Positions 22,411 through 35,948 of a DNA stretch of 64,000 bases are shown piece by piece. This stretch comes from Icerya purchasi (taxonomy: Eukaryota > Arthropoda > Insecta > Hemiptera > Monophlebidae). Under the pieces are notes generated by a model. It was not told where the DNA came from, did no database searches, and was given only the letters and a program-made list of their open reading frames with translations. Position 1 is the stretch's first letter, and each line of letters begins with the position of its first letter. The position numbers and the translations under genes were made by a program. The stretch covers positions 253,256,440 through 253,320,439 of the forward strand of contig CM077116.1 in the NCBI GenBank assembly GCA_039619475.1, written 5' to 3'.

Positions 22411-23597
22411 ATTTATTATTTTTTTTGATTTAAAATAAGTTGTGGGTCTCACAGATTGTATACCCGTTGTGTGAGTGCCCGACAATCTTATTAACGTTTA
22501 TTCAAAATACAAAATTACAATTATTCTCGCTTATCCTATACATCATAATATTAGTCAAGTTAAGATTATATAATTTATAACATAGTACACACATACAAAT
22601 ACATACACACAACGTACATATTCATCTACATATCGATATACATGAGGGCAGCTAAATATTTTCAAATACGAAGGAAATAAAGAAAGTAAAGATAGGAAGA
22701 AAAAGAAAAAAAAAAACAAGGAAGGACGAAAACAAATAAATAAAAAGAGAACAATAGAAGAAAATTATAAAATGGAATGATTCGAAACGTATCTTGGGTT
22801 TTACTCTTCACACCATTCTTTCAGCCATTTCCCTACTTACTTTTTCCACACACCAAATTTTTTTTCCTTCAGTATGTTATGGGGTATTTTACTAATTAGT
22901 TTAATTAGAACTGAATAATCAGTATTATCAATTCGTAGATTCAGTCCCGGGGGTAGATGTAATATATATTGCTTTTTGTTTTGGTTTCTTGTTAATCGAA
23001 TTTTTCGCCTAGATGGTAATTTTATATTATTGACATTAAATTCTAGTAATCTATAATAGAAATAGTACATCTTAGGAGATATTTCGTTGTGTTCCTTTCA
23101 CGCATAATTGATTTAAAGTCCATTAATTTCCAGTGGGGGAGTATAAATTTCAAACACCTTTTCTGAATTCGACTTATTTTATTTATTTCTGTTTTCTTAG
23201 CCTCACATAATATTTTTGAATTCCATATAAAATTCTAGACATTATATACGTAATGTGCGATATGATAGAACCTGTTTTATTTTATATAAAGCTGGAATTG
23301 ACTGTCTTATTTTCGAATTTAGACTATTAATGTGTTTTTTCCAGTTCAAGAATTTATCGATATATATATACCTGGATATTTAAAATTTTCTACGTTCTCA
23401 AGCGGTGAACAACAACGCAAATGAGTATTGTTATTTATATGCAGTTCATGTATGCAATCATTATTATGGAGTGTAATTCGCGGATCATGTGCCATATGTT
23501 TAGTACTGTTTCAAATGTGCAGTAATTTAGATTTATTTATTTTAATACATAACGTCCTATCATGTGCCCATTTACTAAAATTATCTATATCCTCTTG
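22411..23597 (-). mobile_element. LINE C, 5'-truncated second copy
   Basis: Sequence from the T-run near 22,412 through the GTGGGTCTCACAG hairpin and the ORF2 C-terminus aligns with 6575-7770 of the first C copy. The clearest coding block is at 23,070-22,837 (YRLLEFNVNNIKLPSRRKIR, then LRIDNTDYSVLIKLISKIP). Similarity stops at about 23,597 (CCTCTTGTA), the 5' truncation point, about 30 codons after the position of the RT active site. Several frameshifts and a small deletion near 23,240 are present. It is older than the copy at 6.6-10.9 kb. Confidence 0.82.
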
Positions 23598-24335
23598 TAC
23601 GGAAAAAGTTTCTGGAAACTTTTAGAACAGTTTCTTAATATCGATAACAACAACAAAAAAATAAAAAAAAGAGAGGTGGTGTCAAGAGGAGGGCACCCGG
23701 TAGGAATGAAGTTCCTTTCACTTTTTGGTAGATATACAAGTATAAAGTCATTCATAAAGTATAAGATAAAAAATGACACAATATATAAATCCCATATGAA
23801 TTAAAACAAAAAATAAATCCCTTATGAATTAATTAAAACAAAAACAGTAAATAAATCATCAGACTCCTTGAAGTGTGGTAACGTCGCACAAAAAAACCGC
23901 ACCAATTTTCAAATTCAATAAAATTTACACGTATTTAGAATTGAGCTTATACAGCTCACCGCGCACAGTGCTTGCTGCTCGAATCTCGATATTCGCTCGA
24001 ACGCACCCACACACACACACACCCACCCACACCTATATATAATAGAAAGAGACAGAGAGAAAGAGAACGAGAGTGAAGGTGGTCTGCCGGACAACGCATA
24101 ACGCGATTTCGTTATTTCGTCTTTTCTGCCAGTTTACTCCTACCGACAAGCCGCGTAAAAGAACTTCGTTCCAAAAAAAAAAAACAGAAAATTTGAAATA
24201 ATACACTCGCGCATATCTATCGAGAATCATCTCTTTTACCTCAACTACCTGTAAAATTTTAGAATGAACGGTAAGCAATCGTTTACTATGCGCAACGGAA
24301 TTTAATTAACTGTGGAATTCAAATGCGAGTCATAA
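23598..24335. other. no recognisable gene; A-rich stretch and CA microsatellite
   Basis: Only low-complexity sequence is seen. A short (CA)n tract lies at about 24,003-24,034. An A-rich stretch around 23,650-23,675 could be a decayed retroposon tail, but no body was identified. Confidence 0.4.
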
Positions 24336-27100
24336 CGGTCGATTTTTTTTTCTTCTTTTTAATGGGCTCATCAACCAAGGACTTTCACTCAGAAACAATT
24401 AAAAATGAAAAAAGGAAAGTTACATAATAATAGGAAGGTAACAAATAAGTGTAAAAGAAAAAGGCAGGATATAACGGGCACAATAAAAAACAGGAAGCCC
24501 AAGCCTAAGCAAATGGGAGTACAGAACACTCTACCGAAAGAGATGAACACTTAATAAACCCATGATGAGGGTCACAAACAACCAAATCATCTGAAATGAG
24601 AGAACAATGTGTTGAAAAGACTAATAAGAAGCGAAAGCAGGAAGAAGGCAACAAGGAATGATTTAAACGCAAACGCATAATGGAGACAACAACAAAGCAT
24701 AGAAGTGAAGGAAACAGAAAGAACCATATATTGGAAGGAAGACTAGGTTGAACAGACAAATAAAAGAAATGATTATTAGAAAAAGAGAAGTTATGTACAT
24801 CCAACCAAAATCTGAGATGGAAATTTTTACTAAACGACAAAAGAATAGAAGATGGGATGTTTTGAAAAAGAAAGAAGTAGCGGCAACCCAAGCCGAAGAA
24901 TCAGATGCATCATTACCAAAGATGCCAGAATGGCCAGGAATCCACAACAAATCAATATAAATCGCATGAAGGGAAGAAAGGATCCAAATGAAAGAACATA
25001 TACGCAGAATAATGAAGTCACAGGAATGATCAAGGAGAGGAGAGAAGGGCACTCATGAGTCAAAAATAATCAAAAATTGTGAAGAAAAGCAATTATTTTT
25101 ATTTTATTTTATTTATATATATGTATATGGCTTTAACACAACTATGAAGTTATCAAGTCGAGCCTATAATATTAATTACAGTGTATAATATAAATTATAG
25201 TTACTGAGGAATAGGAAGAGATCATTTATATGTGTACTATTATTTCGCAGTAATTGGGATAGGTTAGTGGATAGATTAAATTTTTTGGCCGGATTCGAAT
25301 AAATTATTGCAACTTTTAGGATATGTCGGAGAGTAAGCTGGGAAGTGTTATAGAATGGACAGGATAGAGGCGGACAATTAAAGGAGATAAAAATAACGGA
25401 ATGTAAAATAGCCATCAACTCGGCCGCAAAAATTGGACAGAAAGAAGGAAACGAAATAAGTCGGGGATGTTATAACTAGAAAAATAAAAGAAGCATCAAC
25501 AAGGCCCTTTAGAACCATTAATGAAAATGGTTACATGAGAAGAAAAGAGGAAATTAACAGTGCTATAGAATTTCTGTTTAATTACGGCTGGAGGGAGATA
25601 TTTTAAAAGTGCAGACAAAATATTACTCTTGAAAAATAGCAGAGATCGCTGAAGTTAAAGGAAACACAGGGGAAACTATTAAAGGAAATTATGTAGAACC
25701 AAAATGAACTAAGAAGAAGAGAAATATGAGACAAGACAGGAATTTTCTTAGACACAAAACGCCAGTTTCCGGAAATTGAAAGGCAGGAGTAAATGAAAGT
25801 AGAAGATGTGAATGGGAGACGTTTAGTAAGAAAGCGATAGCCTAAATGAAATCTGCTGATAGACAGGAGTGGTGTATTAAATGCAGCAAAACGTGCTGGA
25901 ATAGGAAAAAATTTAAGAGCACTAAGATAGAGTCGAAGGCAAAAGTTTTGGATTACATCTAGTTTAGAGAATCGGGACTTTGAGGCGTAAGCATAAATAA
26001 AAGAACAATAGTTAAATTTGAAACGGATGATGGACTTATACAGAAAAATAAGAATGTAAGGGTCACCACTACATTTAGTTGTCAACAGGGTCTTCAGCAA
26101 GTTCAACCTTTTAATAGAGGAGGAGGAAAGATATTTGATATGTTCAGGGAACAGACTATGAAGAAAAGTACCAAGATAACAGGAGCAATTAGCTCAAGCA
26201 AGAGCTATATTGTTCAAGAATAAACTAACAGAACAGGATTGTAAGGTCGAAGGGTACATACAACGTAGGAAGACTTGGAAAGAGAAATCGAATGGTTAAT
26301 TAAAGCAAGAGCATGTTCTACAAATTTGAGAGACGAATTAAGTGCTCCATTGGCTACAACAATATCGCGGGGAGAGGAAAAAAGTAGAATGTCATCAGCA
26401 AAGAATAAAAAGAGGGAATTTAAAGGAAGAGAGCAATACTGACAGTATAACTGTTAAAAAGAGTAGAACTGAGGAAGGAACTTTGAGAAAGACCGCGGAA
26501 AATATTTCTTGTAATGTAGAGAAATGGAGAGGAGAGATGAATAGAACGATTCGACATAAGCTTAATAATAAGAGAAGTGAAATTGACCGAAATGTTAATT
26601 TACGTAATTTTATCTCTTAAAGTTGATAGATGAACATTATGAAAAGCACAGGAGATACCAATGAAGAGGAAATCAGGTGTAATGTTTTCGGATAAAAAAC
26701 TTATACAAATGAGAAATACTAATACGGCCAGGAGGGCCAAAACCAGACTGAAAGACAAACATATTGTTAGGAAGTACATTGTAATGTTCCAGCTACCAGA
26801 CAAGACGCTTGTTCAACATACCTTCAAATAATTTTCTGTTGCAAGATACTAAGGAAATAGAACGTAAGGAAGAAATTTTTTTAGGAATGGGAACAATGAT
26901 GAAAGAATTCCAAGAGGGAAGAATTATACCCCCGGAAAAGAAAGAATTAAAAAGATTAAGAAGGAATTTATGGGACTGTTCAAATAGGTTTTTAAGAGAT
27001 TACTATTGGATTGCGACAATCCTTAATTCCTTGGGAAATAAGGACGTAACCGGAGAAAGTGGACAAGACGATTTCCGTTTAGAGGTGGTATCGACAACCA
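24336..27100 (-). mobile_element. I-clade LINE family B, copy 1 (RT to 3' end)
   Basis: Minus-strand order: RT start at about 27,000 (PSWNSFIIVPIPKK, then LVSCNRKLFEGML), WNITMYFLTICLSF, CAFHNVHLSTLRDK, the active-site region near 26,400 (DDILLFSS), thumb at 26,106-25,603 (GDPYILIFLYKSIIRFKF, KLDVIQNFCLRLYLSALK), RNase H from about 25,440 (interrupted by a nested insert) to 24,900 (LLWIPGHSGIFGND), and the terminal finger at about 24,600. The 3' end carries CCTTGGTTGATGAGCC and a short A-rich tail. Frameshifts and stops are common. The protein is related to A at every domain but clearly a different family. Confidence 0.78.
25096..25374 (-). mobile_element. short LINE 3' end nested in B copy 1, 6-bp target duplication
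   Basis: CAATTA at 25,090-25,095 and again at 25,375-25,380 brackets 279 bp that is absent from B copy 2 (39,474 region). The insert has a TTTTATTTTATTT-type tail on the left, so it reads on the minus strand. Its translation CPFYNTSQLTLRHILKVAII then NLSQLL and LFLFLSNYNLYYTL-stop is the typical LINE C-terminus (CxxC, then L-T-x-x-H-I-L). It is a severely 5'-truncated insertion. Confidence 0.7.
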
Positions 27101-29199
27101 CCATATAATTTAACGTAAGTTTGATCTTAGAAGGCTTGACACCATTAGAGGAGGTCGCCAGACAGCCCCCTTTAAACACGAGAAAAAAAAAAGAAGAAAA
27201 ACAAAAAATAGTACAATATATAAATAAAGTAAATGCTTAAATAAATCAATAAATCAACGAAAAATTAAATCAATAAAAGTAAAAACTTCTAAATCGACGA
27301 GAAACAAAATGAAAACGATAAGTCAAACGGTTGAATCGATAAAAGAAATAAAAACGAACCATCTCACCGGATTATCAGTTGGGACGAAATCGAACAGTAG
27401 AATACACCGATAAGTCCCACGGTATAAACTTTATCACAATGTAATCAACTTATTCTAATACGAGACTGAAGTCTAAAAGGTAATTCTGAACCCCCCCCCC
27501 CCCCCGCCGCAGTCATTAATTAAAATAAAAATAAAATCGGCATGTCTGGGAAACATTTAATATCTATGGAACATGTACGGATCTGAAATTAGCCGTCGAA
27601 CGTATGAAAGAATTGGAGCGTCCGAAAAACCAGCGTAAAATACGAAAAACCAATCCACTAACGAATCAGAAGTTTAATTAAGTCAAGTACAAAATACTAA
27701 ACGAAGTAAAACTTGATTCCGCCATTAAACTTTTTTTCGTTTCGGAAAAACAACAAAAACGTTTAATAGCGGAATCATATGCAGAAATGATTAAATTTTA
27801 TTAAAAACATTTAATGTAGACAAATGAAACACAATGACTCTAGTAACGAATAATTTCAAGTCACTCCATTTACAGTTCCTGTGTTTCTTAAGTTCCACTT
27901 TCCTTATCAGCCAGTATATAGGAGTCTCATTAATATTTAATATGATACGTACATTAAAATACAGAGTTCCAGGAAAAAAATTAAAAATAACACACATGTA
28001 CACTATATTTTATCTAAATTTCTTATTGAATAACAACTAGAGACTATTATATGGAAACGGGAAATTTATTAATCAGTGTTGCGAGCTTGTCGTCTTCATG
28101 AAGTCGCTTGTTTTCAGACGTTGCGATAGATCGTTTTAGTAATTTTCTGATAATTCGATAGCACCGACTCTTAACGCTTCTGCCGGTGAGAAATGGTTTA
28201 ACCGTTGCGATATTCATCACAGCTCCTTGTATAATTAGCTGCGAAGGTAATATACTTTGGGTGTGTCGTTACTGTCTTGATAAATTTTCTGAAATCCTCA
28301 AATCCCATTAAGAAAGTTGGTTGTTTCGAGTCGAAAAGGTGTTTGGCTCTTACAGTTACGTCAACTGGCTTTAGAGTTGGTTGCCTGTTATGCGGCCCAG
28401 TTCGTTCGTACTCCTCTTCCTTATCTGGTTGTTGACATAGACAGCCGGTCGTTTAGGGTAACGACTAAGATGGGAATATCGAGAGATTTTTTTTCTTAAT
28501 TTTTTTCTCGGGTTTAGTAATTTATTTTCAATATTCGATTTTCCAATCTTAAAAAATAGCAGGAGGTGTGTATAAAAAATGAATAAACGAAACGTAAAGT
28601 TAATATGAATTTGTTATATATAACTTAATAATTTATTAATCGCAAATTTTAAATTTTTTGTAAGACAATAAACTTATCCTTAATTTTTAATTTTCATTAT
28701 TTTCTTTGTTGAGTTAAAATTAGGAAAAATGTTGCTTAAGTTTACTTAGAAGACAATTTTTATAAAGAAATTGAAAATTTTATAGTATAGAGAATGTTTA
28801 TTTAGTATAATTTACAAGTAAACATACCTAATGATTAATGCACAATTACACAATACTCGACGATATAAAAGGAACTTATGATAATGTAAACTTAAATTTT
28901 TATAAGGTTATACGAAAAGGTTGTTCAGTATAAATGAAAAATAAAAAAGCTGAGAAAGTGTTAGAAATAGTAAATCATCGAAGAGATTACGTAAACAACT
29001 CACAATCAGTAACGAAATAAACAATTTGGAAGATGAGAGTGGTACGGAAAAATAAGGCGAAAATGTTTAAGAATTATTTCTAACAGTAATCGCTAACACT
29101 AGAATAGAATTTTAGCTGTAGATAATATACACATATCGAGTATATCACATATACAAATAAAAGGTATATAACGGAGAATAAAATTTTAGCAGCTAAATA
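27101..29199. other. no recognisable gene; AT-rich DNA with a 15-base C-run
   Basis: A C-run lies at 27,491-27,505. A 59-codon minus-strand frame near 28,215-28,050 (starting MNIATVKPFLTGR) has protein-like composition but no recognised motif. The rest is low-complexity AT-rich sequence. Confidence 0.45.
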
Positions 29200-30562
29200 C
29201 AAGGGCGAATCCAGAATATTTTTCTGGGAGGGGCACAAGCGGCAAACGGGTAAAAAGTGTTTCCACTTATGCGATTAACAAACAACATACAACAATAACT
29301 GTAAGAAATAAATTTGTTCTAATATTAGTATAAAGGTTTATTAATATCAAAACAATAGAAAATTACACGTTTAATAAAGACAGTTTTCTTTTACGTTTCC
29401 TACTGAAAGTATCTTCGTTAGGGTTCATTTTTGACGCAATGCCTCGATGTATATGCGTTAAAGTCAGTCAAATACAGGTGTAGCACTTCTGTTTCCTTGA
29501 TCAGCCATTTTTTGCAAAATTCCAGGAAGACACGGCAAGACGTCTAAGAATGTCAAAACTGCTTCATGTATTTTCACCTATATATTTAGTCTCACACATT
29601 TGTTTTAATATATTCTGTTTTTCCATTAGCAAATGAGCTTGCATTTCTTCTCTGAGGGGATGTATTCGTTGAGCTGACTCACAAAAGAAAGTTACTACAC
29701 TTGAAATGATCCCTGTAGCATTTTTTATGCTGGGTACGGTGCAAACTGTACTGATAGCTAAGTTGAGTCGGTGACTTGCGCAATGGGTAAAAAGGCTAAA
29801 AGCCGAATGCTGGATATGCATGCCTGAACACCTTTTATTTTACCGCTCATGTTGGCTCCTCCGTCGTATGCTTGACTTCGGCACAATGTAATATCCAAAT
29901 TAAGGTTTTCCAACGCCTTCAAAATACGGTGAAAAATATTTTTACCAGTAAGCTTAACAATTTCGACAAACATAAGAAAGTCTTCTTTGATTTCATTTGT
30001 AGCTACATCGAAATAGCGAATACAAATGGCCAGCTGCTCACAAACAGAAACATTTATGGTCTCATCAACTGTAATCTTAAAATATTTAGCCTTTTTAATT
30101 TTGTTTACTATTTTGTTGGTGATTACTTCCCCGCAGTATTCAATCAAGTCATTTTGTGTCGACTTGCTAATGTTGTAAGAAGCGTTTTTAGCTTAAGCTT
30201 TTACGTGGTCATATAATATCTCATCTCCAGTATCAATTTGGAACTTCAACAATGCTCTGAGGTTGCCCCTTCCACGTAAAAACTTTCCGATTTTAAATGA
30301 CCATCATACCTGTGACCTCTTAATGGTATATTTTGCATTCCACATAATATAACTGTTTTTATGATAGGTACAAGTTTTTTACGATTCTCTTCAATAGTTT
30401 TCATGTCCTGGGATCTCATTTAGACAGGAAATACCACAGTACACAAAAAAAAAGCAATGCGAACGTGATTATAACGAGGCCGTATTAAACTCCTTGCTCT
30501 TTGTCTATTTTTAACCGTCTGGGGAGGGCACGTGCCGTGCCCCTCCCTTAAATCCGCTAGAC
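29200..30562 (-). mobile_element. decayed hAT transposon with ZMYM1-like transposase
   Basis: The minus-strand translation from about 30,400 reads LVPIIKTVILCGMQNIPLRG, HRYDGHLKSESF and DTGDEILYDHVKA. The 129-codon frame 30,147-29,758 follows: YFKITVDETINVSVCEQLA, ICIRYFDV and CRSQAYDGGANMSGKIKGVQ. After a frameshift come FTHCASHRLNLAIS and FCESAQRIHPLREE; after another, VLTFLDVLPCLPGILQKMAD. The D of VDET, D of YDGA and H-C-x-x-H-x-L are hAT hallmarks, closest to the group annotated as zinc finger MYM-type protein 1-like. The ends resemble imperfect terminal repeats: CAAGGGCGAATCC...GGGAGGGGCAC on the left and the complement of GCGGATTTAAGGGAGGGGC on the right. The C-terminal dimerisation region is missing. 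No 8-bp duplication was seen. Confidence 0.8.
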
Positions 30563-32875
30563 AATTCAAAAAGTAAATCAGCGAACAATATATGGAAAAG
30601 TTTGAAACGGTGTGGATAAGTCACGATGGAATAACGAAAAGTTGTTTTCCAACAATTAAAGAGAGATTTAATAACACATACTACGAGTATACTCCGGATT
30701 TTTACAACGTACAATTCATATCAGCTACCTCAAAAGATTTAACATAGCGGAAACGGATAATTTCATTAGATGCAATGAGCAGCATATTCTGAATGGATAC
30801 AATATTTTAAATATAGAGATAGCGGGTTTTGAAGTGATCATGTTCACGTAAAAACAGGACTGAAATCGAATAGAATTAATAACAATGATACTAACTATAT
30901 AGAATAATAATTATTACTGCGACACAGTCTCCATTATTATCATTAAATTTTTAATTCACGCAAACAACGTTAAATATTTACAATACAGTGATGAAAACAT
31001 AAATAAAGTTGCTTTTAGTGTAAAAAAAAAAAAAAAGGTACATGGTAATACAATTGCTTATTTCAAGCGAATACAGTATGAAATAGCGTGTAAATTACCG
31101 AATTAAATTGTATTGATTCGGACATTAACCTATATTTTTACTTAAATTTATTTTTCCATTCATTCTTTTATATTTCGAATATTTAAATTTGACATCGTTC
31201 AATAACAGACCTGTGTTCGGCATAGTCTTCTTCGTGAATCCATTTCATGATTAATGTTATAATTAAAAATTGATGCATTTCCTATTGTGACTATTTTTTT
31301 TTTTTTTTTTTTTCTTATAAATGGTATATACTCATTATTACACCAAAGTAATTCAGAATTTTTGTTTCGAACGCGAGTGATAATTTGCAAGATATTAACA
31401 ATTGAAGATCAGTTTCCTTCAGTATAATAATGTACCACAAGACCGGTTTGAAACTACGGTTGATTGCGCTTTATAGTAGATTAATATAAACCAGTGTTGG
31501 TGTACAGATGCGATGATTTTTCGCAATTGAAAACGGAGAATGATCAGATCTGAAATCGGAAATAGAGTTATAAGATCCATTTACAGCAATTTCATTCCTA
31601 CACTACTTTCAAGCAATGAATCACATTATACATTTTTCAACTGTTACTACTTGTCGATCGCTTTTCTTGTTTTTTCTAGACTTCTTTTTACCTCTTTTTT
31701 GTCCTCTGCGAAACATGCCACTGTTGCCATCAAGTTAATTTTTGTCCAATTATTCTAATTATTATTTTTTCTACGCTATTTCATTTTTAGTCGAAATAGG
31801 AAGTTACCACGAATCACGTAGTCGACGTTACTAGTTTTCCAATAAACGTATGTTTAATACGAAGTTGAATATGTACTATAAGAATAAGGGGGCAAAAGGA
31901 GATCGCAGTCGCTAGCCCATGTTGTAGCAGAATTATGCACAACTGTTTGTTTCAATACCAATCACGATTTAACGCTTAACGTTAATCTAAGCTTATTTTC
32001 AATTCTTCGAAAATATCCTCGGTCATATCTTACTCTTCAAAATATCCCTTTCCCGATTTCATGATAGTATTAAAAAGCTCGTAACAGACTATAACGATCA
32101 AAATGTTCATATTTTCATGCCTGTTTAGAAGGGGTGACACCTAAAATGACAGGCGATCGCTCAATACATGTTATTAGTATGTAGCCTAAAAATGTGAGTA
32201 GGGTTAGTTTAAAATCGGAATTTGAAAACTGAATAGCAAAAAAATTTGACCATCGTCTTTTCAATTTTTTTCCCCCCAAAAGCTAAAATACTAAAATGTA
32301 CGATTAAATTTCACGTTTTTCAGTTAATACGATGACAGCATCCTATCTAGACAGTGAAGAACTGCCGTATGTGGAGAAAACTCCTCACACTATTCGATTG
32401 TAAAGAAGAAAATGATTTGAACAACGTAGAGAAGAACAATTACACAAAAACAAGTCGATTTGAATTTAAAGTTTGTACAAATTATCATTAACCGTATTAA
32501 AATAATCGTAATTAATAACCCTATTTTTTTATATACATGTATAAATCTATGCGCTCCTATGAACGTAATTATAAAAAATCCGCCCCCTTTTGTTAAGCCT
32601 CATCTGCATTTTTTAGCGCTATTTTCAACAAACTTCTTTCTCTTCTGAATGAAACTTGTGCTCTTCCGTTGACCACTGGTATGGTATTTCCTTCCACTGC
32701 TCATCACGAAAATTCCGACCTCACACCATTTAACCATTATTAACTAATTTCCTTTACACGCCGATTATTATGTTTACCAAACTGGAATTATTTTATTATC
32801 TACTAAGGAAAAAGGTTTCCTCCTCTCGGTGCATCATTAGCTTCTCGCAAAAACTTTTTTAAATAAAATAAAATA
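30563..32875. other. no recognisable gene
   Basis: AT-rich DNA with A/T-runs at about 31,021-31,036 and 31,293-31,312. None of the short frames is convincing. Confidence 0.45.
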
Positions 32876-32879
32876 ATTG

Positions 32880-34480
32880 AAAAACAGTCTTCTCCTTGTT
32901 TGGCTCCCATTCTGATCTTGCGGCTGAACACAGATTACTCAAAAGTTTTAAATAGTATCAATAATAAAACTTTCGTAATCATATTGTATTCGATAAGATT
33001 CGTTTTGCTGCTCTTCATAACATTACGCTCTCTCCATCAATCTTGTAATATTTTCTCTTTATCAACCTCAAAACACATCGACTTTCACCTATCCTCCGAA
33101 AAACTTTGAGATAAATCTTTCGTGATCTTAAAACCGCGGCTTCGATTCCCCTGTTATTTTTGAACCATCGATACTGACTCCCTCTTCCCTTATTTTCATC
33201 CGTTCTATTCTTTGCCGATGATATACTCGTTCCGTCCGTTGCTTTACCTATCCCCACAACTAATACGGCCCTTAGCTTTTTCTTATCTTCATTTCAGACT
33301 TTCGTTCATTCATCTTTTATTTTTCCTATCGCTTGGCTCGCCTTTACTATACTTCCGTAAAACAAATCGTCCGCAATGTTTCTCACTCAAATTTTTCGTT
33401 CATTCTTTTTGATTTCAAGCTTCAACAATTTTCATTTCTTTTTAGAACGTACAAAAACTTTTCCTATATGAGACTATCGCTAAAAAAAACTAAATCTTTC
33501 CTCAAAATTATTCGTTCTATACGGCAACATTTCCGAAAATCGTTTAATAAAATTTTCGTAAATTAAAATATTTCATTTTCTCCTTTCTTCAGCTGCCCTC
33601 GAATCTGTCCCTAGTTTTGCAGTCCCGTCTACATCTTTAAATTCTATACTTTATTATTTCGCTGATTTCAAAGTAATTATCGGTTTTTCAACACTGGCCC
33701 TTTAATCTCTTCCTCTAAGATTATTTAATCTTACTTTTCCATGCATTATAGAAAAGATATTTCCACTACAAAACCTCTTATTCTCCCATAACATCAAAAT
33801 TCTCCCATCAACCCGCAGACTTTTCCTTCTCACCTTAAACGCTATTCTTTCAAGATAACCATTCGTAAATTTGGCACTTTCACTGCGAATTTTTTTTTCC
33901 GCAACGTTTTGCCGCTTCCCGCAAATTTTACTTTTCCGTTCCATTTTATCCGGTATCTGTCCTTACCTTTCATACTATACCTTAATGCTTTCGTCCTTCT
34001 TAAAATTTTTATTGTTTCCAAATTATTGAGCGTTTCACAGCTCATATCAATCCTTTTTCACATTTATGCGTCATATATTCGCTTCGTTATTTTCAAACTT
34101 TCCACTTAAACTTCTTTCGGATTCTTACGCTTACGAGCATCTCGGACGACAAAGACGTTGACCGGTCTATGAAAACTTTCTTCATTTAACTGTACAAAAA
34201 CTTTTGACTGGGGAATCCTTCCACCTTCTCTAATCTCTATTCACCGTTCCTCTTCATATACTCTGTGTGTCGCTTGTTTTACCTTTTCGGTACTTTTCCC
34301 ACTTTGCATACTGATATTTTAATAAACGCGTTTTCTTCTACGTCTAAATTATTACCAACTTATCACCTCTTTATACAGTCTTTTTTCTTTTACCTTTTTT
34401 TTTCAAACACTCTATATAGCGTCTCAACTTGTAACCTTTACATCTTCTCAATAGACTTATAATTTAACCATTTTAATTTC
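32880..34480 (+). pseudogene. highly degenerate I-clade (A/B-like) reverse transcriptase
   Basis: The plus strand gives scattered but ordered matches to family A/B RT: AFDKIRFAALHNIT-like sequence near 33,000, FHLSSEKL near 33,090, and an RT active site FADDILVPSVALPIPT at about 33,205-33,250. More than a kilobase of Ser/Phe/Leu-rich sequence with thumb-like fragments follows. Stops and shifts occur every few dozen codons. A G-run at 34,501-34,512 lies just past the end. The family assignment rests mainly on FADDIL and its spacing. Confidence 0.45.
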
Positions 34481-35570
34481 AAAACAGAAAAGAAATGGGC
34501 GGGGGGGGGGGGAAGAAATAAAAAAAATATTCGAATTTATAAACTTTCAACAGTTGTATTTTATATTTTTTTTTTTGTAAAATAACATTTATTATTACTC
34601 GGTATGTTTTATTTAAGTGGTTAAATTTTAATCTTTTTTATCTCGTATAACAAAATAACAAATATCCAAGAATATGTTTCAGACAAAAATCTACAAAATT
34701 TTTGTGGAATGTTTGTATTTATTCTTTGTCAGATTAAAGATCGTTTCTTATAGCACCATAATTACTGAAATTTTTACAAAATTTATTAGTACGCAAACTT
34801 ATATCTACGGGGAAAACATCAATAGGAAACTAACAAAAACAGCAGACAGTATACACAGCTATCCGAATGAATATTTAAAGCAGAATTCGTTAAATGAAAA
34901 AGCAGCTGATATTTGAACAATCTTATGAAGCTGACTTACTAAAAACTTTTATAGGCAACTTCATGGCGTAATCGAAAAGTTGTTCAGGAGGAGGTCTAAC
35001 AGAGATAACAATGAAATGGCTTACACTGAAAAGTGCAAAAAAAAAGCTATAAAATGTTGTTATTAACGTTACCCCGCTAATAATAGTACGAATAATAATA
35101 TGAATAATAATAGTAATAGCATACGCTGAAGTTCTTAGTACAGTTAAAATAATACCGCTAATTGTTGGAAATAATGGTATAATAGCGGAATAGTTTAGTT
35201 AAGAATATAGGTAACCTAGGATTGGCGTCATACGTCGTAGATCTTATACAAACATCAGTTTTTTTCAACACCGCAACAAATATAATGCGACCTTTTTTAA
35301 TATTTCTAGTGCTTGCTAAATACATTAGCCGCATTACAAATCTAACCGGTACAGCTGTGATTTTTTGAAGAATAATAATAAAATAATTAACGTAAATTAA
35401 AATTTCTATATATTTTCATAAAATAACTAATAGATCTGGCATAACAAAAAACTTATGAGAACCATTTGATCATAAGTTACTGATATTCGGACTAGTCACT
35501 TGACTACGAACCTCTCCGCTACAACCATTTGCCACACTTTCTACTGGTAGCCAATAGGCTTTGAATGGAT
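34481..35570. other. no recognisable gene; starts with a 12-base G-run
   Basis: G-run at 34,501-34,512, then AT-rich DNA with AAT/ATA repeats near 35,080-35,120. The 80-codon frame at 34,674-34,916 has no recognisable motif. Confidence 0.4.
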
Positions 35571-35574
35571 TCTA

Positions 35575-35948
35575 AAGAAGAAGAAAAAAAATATATATAT
35601 ATATATATGTATTTTTTTTTCTGTTTTTAATGCAATGTCGGCTAAAGACGTTTACCCAAACCAAAGGTATGACAGCATTAGGAAAAATATTAGAAATGGA
35701 GCATATGAGAATAAAGCTAACAAAGGAATATCCGAGGGAGAAGGAAAAGAAAGAATGCTCTGAACGCTGTAAGCCGTAGGGAGGCCAAGACGCAAAAGAA
35801 GACCGGAATACAATATCGTGCGTTTTGAAGAAATGAAAGGACATTCAAGTAAAATGTGATTCGCACCACAAATGTGAAGTTTGCTTCCGACGACAAGCAG
35901 AAGACTGGGTAACGGAGAAATGGAAGAGCGAAGCAGGAAGCAAGCCGT
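35575..35948 (-). pseudogene. C-terminal scrap of an A/B-family LINE
   Basis: The minus-strand translation reads HGLLPASLFHFSVTQSSACR, then SHLWCESHFT-stop-MSFHFFK. This parallels RLPASLYRFSIVSSPICPLC...CDSDHVFFEC of element A, the last zinc-finger region of ORF2. The downstream 80 codons and an (AT)n tract at about 35,588-35,608 look like 3' UTR. It is 5'-truncated exactly at the inverted repeat beginning at 35,949. Confidence 0.5.

Noticed and set aside
28050..28215. 59-codon minus-strand frame starting MNIATVKPFLTGR as a gene
   Set aside because: Protein-like composition but short, isolated, and no recognised motif; kept only as a note.
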